A stretch of DNA of 64,000 nucleotides from Bacillus changyiensis. GTDB lineage: Bacteria; Bacillota; Bacilli; Bacillales; Bacillaceae. A program made the translations under genes and the position numbers. The stretch is taken from positions 186,001 through 250,000 of the forward strand of contig NZ_JAQFWW010000001.1 of NCBI RefSeq assembly GCF_027706145.1. The letters are read 5' to 3'. Below the pieces are notes generated by a model, which saw nothing but the letters and a program-made list of their open reading frames with translations, did not search any database and was not told the origin of the DNA. Below, piece by piece: positions 56,532 to 64,000 of the stretch. Position 1 is the stretch's first letter. Each line of letters opens with the position of its first letter.

Positions 56532-57728
56532 ATGTTTAATACAATTGACGAAGCCATATCTGATCTGAAACAAGGAAAAGCGATTATTGTAGTTGATGAT
56601 GAAGATAGGGAAAATGAAGGCGACTTTGTTGCACTTGCAGAGTATGCAACACCTGAAATGATTAATTTTATGGCGGCGCATGGCAGAGGTTTAATTTGTG
56701 CGCCCCTTAGTGAAGAAATTGCTTTAAGGCTTGATCTTTATCCAATGGTTGAAGAAAATACTGATTCCCATCAAACTGCTTTTACAGTATCTGTGGATCA
56801 TCGGGAGACTAAAACAGGGATCAGCGCACAGGAACGGTCATTGACTGTTAAAGCGCTGATCGATGAAACAGCAGTACCACATGATTTTAAAAGACCGGGA
56901 CATATTTTTCCATTGATCGCTAAAAAAGGTGGAGTTTTAAAAAGAGCAGGGCACACAGAAGCCACTGTTGATCTTGCAATGGCAGCGGGTTCGGTACCAG
57001 CCGGTGTGATTTGTGAAATTATGAATGAAGACGGAACAATGGCAAGGGTTCCGCAGTTAAAAGAGATTGCTAAACAGCACGGATTGAAAATGATTATGAT
57101 TAAGGATTTGATCGAATACCGGTACAGTGCAGGAACATTGATCAATCGTGAAGTAAACATTACACTTCCAACTGATTTCGGTACCTTTCATTGTGTTGGA
57201 TATACAAATGAAATCGATCAGAAAGAGCATCTTGCTCTTATTAAAGGGGATATCCCTTTTGCTGATGAACCTGTGCTTGTTCGTGTTCATTCAGAGTGTT
57301 TAACCGGTGATGTCTTTAGTTCCCACCGCTGTGACTGTGGTCCACAGCTTGCCGCTGCACTGTCGCAAATTGAAAAAGCTGGACGCGGTGTGCTCTTATA
57401 CTTAAGACAGGAGGGGAGAGGCATTGGATTAATCAATAAATTAAAAGCCTATAAACTTCAAGAAGAAGGCTATGATACAGTTCAGGCTAATGAAGAACTC
57501 GGCTTTCTCCCTGATTTAAGAAACTATGGAATCGGCGCGCAAATCTTAAGAGATCTTGGCGTGAAAAAAATGAAGCTTTTAACAAACAATCCGAGAAAAC
57601 TTGCCGGACTTGAAGGCTACGGCTTGACAATCACTGAACGGATTCCCTTGCAAATGGAAACGAATAAAGATAATGAACACTATTTAAAAACAAAAAAATC
57701 AAAGTTAGGGCATTTACTTCACTTTTAA
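56532..57728 (+). CDS. ribA: bifunctional DHBP synthase/GTP cyclohydrolase II RibBA
   Basis: 398-residue fusion. Residues 1-200: DHBP synthase ([29 protein letters not shown], [12 protein letters not shown]). Residues 200-398: GTP cyclohydrolase II ([24 protein letters not shown] with the three zinc Cys, [24 protein letters not shown]). Makes both starting compounds for riboflavin. Operon neighbour on both sides. Confidence 0.96.
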   Translation: MFNTIDEAISDLKQGKAIIVVDDEDRENEGDFVALAEYATPEMINFMAAHGRGLICAPLSEEIALRLDLYPMVEENTDSHQTAFTVSVDHRETKTGISAQERSLTVKALIDETAVPHDFKRPGHIFPLIAKKGGVLKRAGHTEATVDLAMAAGSVPAGVICEIMNEDGTMARVPQLKEIAKQHGLKMIMIKDLIEYRYSAGTLINREVNITLPTDFGTFHCVGYTNEIDQKEHLALIKGDIPFADEPVLVRVHSECLTGDVFSSHRCDCGPQLAAALSQIEKAGRGVLLYLRQEGRGIGLINKLKAYKLQEEGYDTVQANEELGFLPDLRNYGIGAQILRDLGVKKMKLLTNNPRKLAGLEGYGLTITERIPLQMETNKDNEHYLKTKKSKLGHLLHF

Positions 57729-57761
57729 GAATAATACTTCACAAAAAAGGACGGGATTCAT

Positions 57762-58226
57762 ATGAATAAAATTGAAGGTCATGTCATTGGGGCAGACTTA
57801 AAAATCGGGATTGTTGTTTCAAGATTCAATGATTTTATTACAAGTAAACTGTTAAGTGGAGCAGAAGATACGCTAATGAGACATGGAGTTAAATCAGACG
57901 ATATTGATGTGGCATGGGTCCCGGGTGCATTTGAAATTCCGCTGATCGCAAAAAAGATGGCTGAATCTAAAAAGTATGATGCTATCATCACATTGGGGAC
58001 AGTGATTAGAGGTGCTACAAGCCACTATGATTACGTTTGTAATGAAGCAGCGAAGGGTATCGCTCAAAGCAGCGTGTCGACCGGTATTCCGGTGATCTTT
58101 GGAATTGTCACAACAGAAACAATAGAACAAGCCATTGAACGGGCTGGAACGAAGGCCGGGAATAAAGGTGCCGAAGCAGCTGTAGCAGCAATTGAAATGG
58201 CAAATCTGACGCGAACGCTACATTAA
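57762..58226 (+). CDS. ribH: lumazine synthase RibH
   Basis: 154-residue subunit of the icosahedral lumazine synthase shell. Seen: [50 protein letters not shown] with the catalytic His, and [20 protein letters not shown] 57762 behind AAAAAGGACGGG. Confidence 0.96.
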   Translation: MNKIEGHVIGADLKIGIVVSRFNDFITSKLLSGAEDTLMRHGVKSDDIDVAWVPGAFEIPLIAKKMAESKKYDAIITLGTVIRGATSHYDYVCNEAAKGIAQSSVSTGIPVIFGIVTTETIEQAIERAGTKAGNKGAEAAVAAIEMANLTRTLH

Positions 58227-58318
58227 ATTCCTCAAAAACAGTTTAAAAAGGATATAAAAATGTTTATAATGTGATGTGAAGCGACTAGCCTTCGTTAGAT
58301 CCATATTTTAAATATTGA

Positions 58319-58702
<384 letters not shown>

Positions 58703-58703
58703 G

Positions 58704-58736
58704 CAGAGACTAAACAGTTAGTCTCTGTTCTTTTTT
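58704..58736. terminator. bidirectional terminator of the rib operon and ypuF
   Basis: CAGAGACTAA (58704-58713) pairs with TTAGTCTCTG (58718-58727), followed by T-rich sequence. The ypuF stop codon lies in its right arm. Confidence 0.85.
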
Positions 58737-59221
58737 CGAAGCATTTTTGCTTTTTCTCGTGCTTGCAGTATTTCAGTACGGTCTCTTAGTCGATGTTTAT
58801 GAATGAGAAAATCATTTGGTTGACCACTTATTGGTTTGCACTGTTTTTGACAAGCTTTGATAAGGGCTTGATCAGTGAGAGGAAGCATGATGCTTTCGTA
58901 TGGAGAGTGATCCTTTATTTTTTGATCAGTTTGTTTTAAGAGGTTGATTAACTCTTCATGATCCAGTCCGAGAGATTCAACAGCAACCTTTTCTTCTTCT
59001 AGAATGCTAAGGCTGTTTGCTATTAAGCGCTTTGCTCCAATAAAGTTGTTTCTCCTTTGATGATAGAGAGCGACAGCCAACTGAATGAAGCCAACCCAAT
59101 ATCGTTTTCTATCTTGGGGGGGATCTTTCTTCCAATATTCCTCCAAAATTTCGTGACACTCAAAATAATCTCGTTCTACATGAAATTCGGTCAAATAATG
59201 AATGTAAGCTGAAGGGTACAT
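58718..59221 (-). CDS. ypuF: YpuF, DUF309 protein
   Basis: 167-residue all-helical soluble protein of the DUF309 family: YFECHEILEEYWK with the metal-type HExxE-like helix and FIQLAVALYHQRRNNFIGAKRL. Function unknown. ATG 59221 with AAAGGAG upstream is preferred to the upstream in-frame start at 59296. Located between ribT and scpA as in B. subtilis. Confidence 0.87.
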   Translation of the reverse strand: MYPSAYIHYLTEFHVERDYFECHEILEEYWKKDPPQDRKRYWVGFIQLAVALYHQRRNNFIGAKRLIANSLSILEEEKVAVESLGLDHEELINLLKQTDQKIKDHSPYESIMLPLTDQALIKACQKQCKPISGQPNDFLIHKHRLRDRTEILQAREKAKMLRKKNRD

Positions 59222-59400
59222 TTGACATTCTCCTTTTCCCGTTAAAGTGTACCATAGATAAGAAATGGCGCAAACCCATTCATTTTGAAGAGACACGGTG
59301 ATTTCTTAAATTATATTGGACTTCATATAGACCGTAATTTATACTAAAGTGTAGCTAAGATAGACAGGCTAAGAAGTGATTTTGAAAATGGTGAGAATGG

Positions 59401-60159
59401 ATGATCGAATATCAGGTGAAAATCGAGGCGTTTGAAGGACCTTTGGATTTGCTGTTACACTTAATCAACCGGCTCGAAATAGACATTTATGATATACCTG
59501 TTGCGAAAATAACTGAGCAATATTTATTATATGTGCATACCATGCAAGAGCTTGAACTGGATGTGGCAAGCGAGTATTTGGTGATGGCTGCAACCCTACT
59601 AAGTATAAAAAGTCGGATGCTTCTTCCGAAACAAGAGGAAGAACTGTTTGACGAGGAGTTTCTTGAAGAAGAAGAGGACCCGCGCGAAGAATTGATTGAA
59701 AAGCTGATAGAATATCGAAAATATAAGAAGGTAGCACAAAATTTAAAAGAACGTGAAGAAGAAAGGCAAAAATCGTTCGCCAAACCACCAAGTGATTTAA
59801 GTGATTATGCTAAGGAAGTCAATTTGAGCGAACAAAAGCTTTCTGTGACCGTTTATGACATGTTAGGTGCATTTCAAAAAGTGCTGAGTCGAAAAAAAAT
59901 CAATCGTCCAAAGGAAACAAGAATTGCCAGGCAAGAAATTCCAATTGAGGAGAGAATGAACCAAATTATGACCAGTTTGACAGCCGCTACCGAGAGAATG
60001 AACTTTATGGAATTATTTCCAAATGAAGATAAAGAACATTTAGTCGTAACCTTTTTAGCGATTTTAGAGTTGATGAAAAAACAATTGATTGTGATTGAGC
60101 AAGAACACAACTTTTCTGATATTTACATAACAGGGAGTGAAACGATTCATGACGCTTGA
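59401..60159 (+). CDS. scpA: segregation and condensation protein A
   Basis: 252-residue kleisin of the Smc-ScpAB condensin, which compacts and separates chromosomes. Seen: [37 protein letters not shown] (N-terminal Smc-neck helix), an acidic linker ([21 protein letters not shown]), and a C-terminal winged helix that caps the other Smc head. Overlaps scpB by 11 bases, keeping the partners balanced. Confidence 0.96.
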   Translation: MIEYQVKIEAFEGPLDLLLHLINRLEIDIYDIPVAKITEQYLLYVHTMQELELDVASEYLVMAATLLSIKSRMLLPKQEEELFDEEFLEEEEDPREELIEKLIEYRKYKKVAQNLKEREEERQKSFAKPPSDLSDYAKEVNLSEQKLSVTVYDMLGAFQKVLSRKKINRPKETRIARQEIPIEERMNQIMTSLTAATERMNFMELFPNEDKEHLVVTFLAILELMKKQLIVIEQEHNFSDIYITGSETIHDA

Positions 60160-60739
60160 TATCGTGAATTGGCAGGCCATTGTAGAAGCTTTGCTGTACA
60201 CAGCTGGTGATGAGGGTCTCACGAAAAAACAGCTTGTGTCCGTCTTAGATATAAACGAAACTGAGTTTGAAGATGTTATGAAAGATGTCAAGGAAAACTA
60301 CGATAAAACAGATAGAGGAATAGAGCTTATCGAATATGCAGATCATTACATGCTTTCAACAAAAAAAGAGTATGCCGTATATTTGAAAAAGCTAGTTGAA
60401 GTTCCTTCAAAAGGACTTTCTCAAGCAGCGCTTGAAGTGCTAGCCATTGTATCTTATAAACAACCTATTACAAGGGCGGAAATTGAAGATATTAGGGGAG
60501 TCAAATCAGAACGGATTCTTCATAGTCTTGTTGCAAAAGCACTTTTATGTGAGGTTGGTCGAGCAGAAGGCCCAGGACGAGCCATTTTGTATGGAACAAC
60601 AGAGACTTTTCTTGAACAATTTGGATTAAAGGCGCTGGATGAGCTTCCACCGCTTCCGGAAAATATGGATGAAGGTGTACAAGAAGAAGCTGACCTATTC
60701 TTTGAAAAGTTTAATCAAACATTTGAAGATTTAACTTAA
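60149..60739 (+). CDS. scpB: segregation and condensation protein B
   Basis: 196-residue protein with two winged-helix domains ([50 protein letters not shown]) that dimerises and wraps the middle of ScpA. ATG 60149 (MTLDIVNW) overlaps scpA and gives almost the B. subtilis length. [22 protein letters not shown] is highly conserved. Confidence 0.96.
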   Translation: MTLDIVNWQAIVEALLYTAGDEGLTKKQLVSVLDINETEFEDVMKDVKENYDKTDRGIELIEYADHYMLSTKKEYAVYLKKLVEVPSKGLSQAALEVLAIVSYKQPITRAEIEDIRGVKSERILHSLVAKALLCEVGRAEGPGRAILYGTTETFLEQFGLKALDELPPLPENMDEGVQEEADLFFEKFNQTFEDLT

Positions 60740-61099
60740 TCTGCGAGAAGTCATATGATGTTGTATCACAGAATAGGATCGGTCGAAGGACATAAAAACA
60801 AGTGGAGTTTCCAACACCTGAGAAAATCCGATTTCTGTGTTAAGCTTGAAAACAAAGTGGAATCCACATCAAGAAGGCAAAAAACCTTTCAATATTTAAA
60901 AGTTGACTTGTTGCCATGTTCAACATGGCCGACATCATTTTATTTAGCCTAGAACCGTAAAGGAACTACGGGGATCGCTTGGTATTTGAGAGACCTTATT
61001 TCTAGGGAAGTTCCGACTTCTATGCGAAGCGTAAGTCGGGGTCGTTCCCAAATGAATATATTGAGAAACAAAGTGATGAGAGGAAGGTTGCCAACACCA
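60740..61099 (+). other. 360-base structured spacer between scpB and ypuI
   Basis: No protein fits well; the 65-codon frame 60755-60952 has no recognisable motif. Hairpins: CCATGTT/AACATGG (60914-60928), and a nested structure at 61005-61049 with GGGAA/TTCCC outside and CCGACTT (61013-61019)/AAGTCGG (61033-61039) inside. No T-run follows either. The GC-rich block contrasts with flanks; possible structured leader RNA of ypuI or a small repeat element. Confidence 0.5.
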
Positions 61100-61573
61100 A
61101 TGAAAAAATCAGTGGCAAAAGCCCATACTGAGCAAACGGGCGTATTTCTATCAGAGGCTGTACAGATGTTGAATCATTTTTTAAATGAAACAACATTAAC
61201 ATCCCTCAAAGCGGAAGAACCTAGACAAGAAGCTTATTACAGAGAGGTCCTTAGTAATTTGAGAAAGCTTGCTGTCTGCTGTGAAGAAGGGCTTGACACC
61301 TGTCAAATTATGCTTCAGCAAAAGCCATTTCAGGACGCTGCTGCAGAAAGAGTGTTATATCAGATTTATCATCGCTGTGTCGAGGAATTCTTTTCTCCTA
61401 AAAAAGATACGTGGTATGAAGACAGTAGAGCACTGTATACAGGAGGAAATGCCATTTGTTTTCATGAACCGATACCAGCCACATTAGAAAAATTGATGGT
61501 TTCACTTGCAACATACTATCAATCAATGAGAGAAAACTTGGAATACTATGGCGCTAATTTCCAAATGATGTAG
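61100..61573 (+). CDS. ypuI: YpuI, DUF3907 protein
   Basis: 157-residue soluble helical protein of unknown function: FLSEAVQMLNHFLNETTL, EAYYREVLSNLRKLAVCCEEGLD, VLYQIYHRCVEEFF, TLEKLMVSLATYYQSMRENLEYY. ATG 61100 follows GAGAGGAAGG by 12 bases; an in-frame ATG at 61076 and a longer frame from 60986 exist but lack family-like sequence. The place between scpB and dacB supports the name. Confidence 0.75.
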   Translation: MKKSVAKAHTEQTGVFLSEAVQMLNHFLNETTLTSLKAEEPRQEAYYREVLSNLRKLAVCCEEGLDTCQIMLQQKPFQDAAAERVLYQIYHRCVEEFFSPKKDTWYEDSRALYTGGNAICFHEPIPATLEKLMVSLATYYQSMRENLEYYGANFQMM

Positions 61574-61580
61574 CCTATAT

Positions 61581-61617
61581 AAAAACTCTTCCTTACGTTT
61601 AAGGAGGAGTTTTTTTC
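61581..61617 (+). terminator. terminator after ypuI
   Basis: AAAAACTCTTCCTT (61581-61594) pairs with AAGGAGGAGTTTTT (61601-61614) with one mismatch, with a T tail. Confidence 0.85.
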
Positions 61618-61695
61618 TTGAAAATGTATAATTGATGTTCATAACAATGAGACAAGCGCATAAACTTGTACAAATACTGACAAGGACGTGAGGAA

Positions 61696-62847
61696 ATGCG
61701 CTTTCTAAAAAGAGCTGTACAAGTCACACTCATGATTTCCCTTATCTTTTCCTTTTCCCCAATGACTAAAGCCAATCATCAAATTCATGTCAGCGCAAGA
61801 AGCGCAATTGTTATAGACGGACATTCTGGTAGAGTGTTATTTGCTAAAGATGAACATCAAAAACGACGGATTGCCAGTATTACAAAGATCATGACAGCGA
61901 TCTTAGCGATAGAATCAGGAAAGCTGGACGAGATGGTAACCATCAGTGATAAGGCTGTAAGAACTGAAGGATCTTCCATCTATTTAAAAAGAGGAAAAAA
62001 AGTAAAACTTCAGGATCTTGTGTACGGCTTGATGCTGAGATCGGGCAATGATGCGGCTGTTGCGATTGCTGAGCATGTCGGTGGAAGTTTGGAAGGTTTT
62101 ATTTATATGATGAATCAAAAAGCAGCTCAAATTGGCATGGAAAACACCGTTTTTCAAAATCCACATGGTCTGGATGATCATAAGAATCACTATTCTACAG
62201 CCTATGACATGGCACTTTTAACAAAATATGCGATGGAAGATAAGACTTATCAAAAGATCTCTGGAACAAAACGTTACAAAGCTGAAACAATGCAAGGTGT
62301 TTGGAAAAACAAAAATAAATTATTAACCGGCCTTTATCGCTATAGTACAGGAGGAAAGACGGGATACACAAAACTTGCCAAGCGAACCCTAGTGTCAACT
62401 TCATCTAAGGACAACACAGACTTAATTGCCGTCACAATAAATGCACCTGATGATTGGGATGATCATATCCAGATGTTTGAGTATGTGTATGAACATTACA
62501 AAACATATGTACTAGCTAAAAAAGGGGAAATACCAGATTTGAAGGATACTTTTTATGGAAACAAAGCTTTTATTAAAAGGGATGTCACTTATTTATTAAG
62601 TGATGATGAAAAAAATCAAGTGAAGATTAAGACAACACTTCTTAAACCAAAGCGAAAGTGGAAGAAAAATCAAGAAGCGATTCCAAATATGATCGGCTCA
62701 ATGAATGTGATGTTTAAAGGTGAATCAATTGCTAAATTACCGATTTTTTATGAAAATGAACGGAATCAAAAACCGAAAAAGTCATTTATAGAGACTTTTC
62801 AATCAATATTTCATAAGTTTGCGGGCGGTTCTACATGGTCAATATAA
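61696..62847 (+). CDS. dacB: D-alanyl-D-alanine carboxypeptidase DacB (PBP5*)
   Basis: 383-residue sporulation penicillin-binding protein controlling cortex cross-linking from the mother cell. Seen: signal peptide ending near TKANHQ, catalytic SITK in [12 protein letters not shown] in [12 protein letters not shown] in [10 protein letters not shown], and a C-terminal domain. First gene of dacB-spmA-spmB; overlaps spmA by 13 bases. Sigma-E control is known for B. subtilis; no clear promoter was fixed here. Confidence 0.95.
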   Translation: MRFLKRAVQVTLMISLIFSFSPMTKANHQIHVSARSAIVIDGHSGRVLFAKDEHQKRRIASITKIMTAILAIESGKLDEMVTISDKAVRTEGSSIYLKRGKKVKLQDLVYGLMLRSGNDAAVAIAEHVGGSLEGFIYMMNQKAAQIGMENTVFQNPHGLDDHKNHYSTAYDMALLTKYAMEDKTYQKISGTKRYKAETMQGVWKNKNKLLTGLYRYSTGGKTGYTKLAKRTLVSTSSKDNTDLIAVTINAPDDWDDHIQMFEYVYEHYKTYVLAKKGEIPDLKDTFYGNKAFIKRDVTYLLSDDEKNQVKIKTTLLKPKRKWKKNQEAIPNMIGSMNVMFKGESIAKLPIFYENERNQKPKKSFIETFQSIFHKFAGGSTWSI

Positions 62848-63422
62848 TTTGGGTTGGTTTAACGATTATTGGTCTCGTATTTGCCTTTTTTAATGGAACA
62901 GTTCAGGATGTCAATGAAGCGGTTTTTAAAGGAGCAAAAGAGGCCGTTACAATTGCGATTGGACTTATCAGTGTTCTTGTGTTTTGGCTGGGGTTGATGA
63001 AAATAGCGGAACAGTCCGGACTCTTGGAAAAGCTCAGCAAAATGTGCCGACCGTTTATCGCCAAATTGTTTCCGGAAATCCCCTCTGATCACCCCGCAAT
63101 GGGTTATATCTTATCTAATCTCATTGCTAATTTTTTCGGATTAGGGAATGCAGCAACACCGCTTGGCATTAAAGCTATGGAACAAATGCAACAGCTCAAT
63201 CAAAACCGACCTGAAGCAAGTCGTTCGATGATCACTTTTTTAGCAGTCAATACCTCATGTATTACACTGATTCCAACAACAGTAATTGCTGTGAGAATGA
63301 CATATGACTCAAAAACACCAACCGATATTGTTGGTCCTAGCATATTAGCAACATTCATCTCAGGGATTTTCGCGATCATCATCGATAGGTATTATTACCA
63401 TAAAAGAAAAAAGAAGGGGTGA
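62835..63422 (+). CDS. spmA: spore maturation protein A
   Basis: 195-residue nucleoside-recognition/Gate-type membrane protein with about four helices: [73 protein letters not shown]. Works with SpmB in spore core dehydration and heat resistance. ATG 62835 overlaps dacB. Confidence 0.94.
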   Translation: MVNIIWVGLTIIGLVFAFFNGTVQDVNEAVFKGAKEAVTIAIGLISVLVFWLGLMKIAEQSGLLEKLSKMCRPFIAKLFPEIPSDHPAMGYILSNLIANFFGLGNAATPLGIKAMEQMQQLNQNRPEASRSMITFLAVNTSCITLIPTTVIAVRMTYDSKTPTDIVGPSILATFISGIFAIIIDRYYYHKRKKKG

Positions 63423-63426
63423 GAAT

Positions 63427-63963
63427 TTGGAATTCATCAATGGGCTTTCTTTAGCCCTTATCCCGTTTATCATCGCCTCGATCCTTTTATATGGAACAGT
63501 TCGAAAAGTTCCGACTTATGAAGCTTTTGTTGAAGGGGGAAAAGAAGGCATCCAAATTGCTTTTTCGATCATTCCTTACTTGGTCGGTATGCTTGTAGCT
63601 GTTACAGTCTTCAGATCCTCTGGAGCACTGGATTTTTTTATGGATTTGTTAAAACCTGTTTTTACAGCAATCGGCATGCCGACAGAAGTCGTTCCACTTG
63701 CTATCATCCGGCCCATTTCAGGAACGGCTGCACTTGGTATGACAACAGATTTAATCGCTGTTCACGGTCCAGATTCTTTTATCGGTAGGCTCGCATCCGT
63801 CATGCAAGGTTCAACAGACACAACCCTCTACGTTCTAACTGTATATTTTGGAGCGGTTGGAATAAAAAAAATGGGGGACGCTTTAAAAGTAGGACTGCTT
63901 GCCGATTTATCAGGGGTTATTGCCGCTGTTATTATTGTAACACTGTTATTTGGAAGCACCTAA
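63427..63963 (+). CDS. spmB: spore maturation protein B
   Basis: 178-residue membrane protein related to SpmA by the Gate domain: EAFVEGGKEGIQIAFSIIPYLVGMLVAV, PLAIIRPISGTAALGMTTDL, GSTDTTLYVLTVYFGAVGIKK. TTG 63427 behind AAGGGGTGAG. Partner of SpmA; ends at a terminator that closes the operon. Confidence 0.94.
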   Translation: MEFINGLSLALIPFIIASILLYGTVRKVPTYEAFVEGGKEGIQIAFSIIPYLVGMLVAVTVFRSSGALDFFMDLLKPVFTAIGMPTEVVPLAIIRPISGTAALGMTTDLIAVHGPDSFIGRLASVMQGSTDTTLYVLTVYFGAVGIKKMGDALKVGLLADLSGVIAAVIIVTLLFGST

Positions 63964-63979
63964 AAAGGTGTTTTTTTTA
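63957..63979 (+). terminator. terminator after spmB
   Basis: CACCT (63957-63961) pairs with AGGTG (63966-63970) around AAAA, T8 follows. Short but clear. Confidence 0.75.
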
Positions 63980-64000
63980 TTAAACAATTTTACTTTTTGC

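Noticed and set aside
60755..60952. 65-codon frame between scpB and ypuI
   Set aside because: No ribosome site and no family-like sequence; GC-rich hairpins better explain the stretch.

Overview
The window is a low-GC Firmicute chromosome segment and almost certainly a Bacillus of the wider B. subtilis group. Gene content and order match the B. subtilis 'yqj-yqk-drm-spoIIA-spoVA-lysA-rib-scp-dacB' region, with many start codons and lengths equal to the B. subtilis proteins (CoaA 319 aa, NudF 185 aa, SpoIIM 214 aa, SpoIIAA 117 aa, Fur 149 aa). Several accessory insertions and losses show it is not B. subtilis itself. No rRNA, tRNA, CRISPR array or intact insertion sequence was seen.

Layout. 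1-5.0 kb: yqjP end, yqjQ, an orphan type II thioesterase, a broken GrpB gene, coaA, a yqjT with a premature stop, a palindromic intergenic repeat and the MFS gene yqjV. 5.2-11 kb: a secreted pullulanase with a CcpA site, yqzH, the SOS polymerase polY2 behind two LexA boxes with its partner yqjX, and a FusB-type EF-G-binding protein. 11.5-17.8 kb: a reverse-strand operon of a nickel/peptide-type ABC importer plus a MATE exporter, preceded by a near-perfect Zur box. 18.3-19.9 kb: two tandem LipA-type lipases. 20.2-27.6 kb: the yqkB-yqkF, nudF, yqxK, spoIIM and fur housekeeping block, with a PerR box before fur.

27.6-34.5 kb is an accessory block between fur and yqzK: a ComA-box-preceded rap-phr pair, an MFS exporter bracketed by two identical 32-bp terminator repeats, an M20 amidohydrolase, a TrmB-type regulator and a TauE/SafE permease. 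34.6-47.6 kb is core: yqzK-xerD, drm-pupG, then the sporulation genes dacF, spoIIAA-spoIIAB-sigF and spoVAA-AF, then lysA. 47.6-54.4 kb: ypuA, ppiB, a second and decayed rap-phr-MFS module, and ypuD. 54.5-64 kb: an FMN riboswitch with ribDEAHT, ypuF, the condensin partners scpA-scpB, ypuI, and dacB-spmA-spmB for spore cortex and core dehydration.

How it works together: the sporulation genes form a developmental set. SpoIIAA/AB control sigma-F, which acts in the forespore; SpoVA proteins move dipicolinic acid; DacF, DacB and SpmAB shape and dehydrate the spore. The most interesting accessory features are the paralogous rap-phr-MFS modules (one intact, one with independent frameshifts in all three genes) and the Zur-box importer/MATE operon, which looks like a zinc or metallophore uptake-export unit. 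Several genes carry single disruptions (yqjT, rap2, phr2, MFS2, a small 49.7-50.1 kb ORF), so some could be sequencing errors rather than true pseudogenes.
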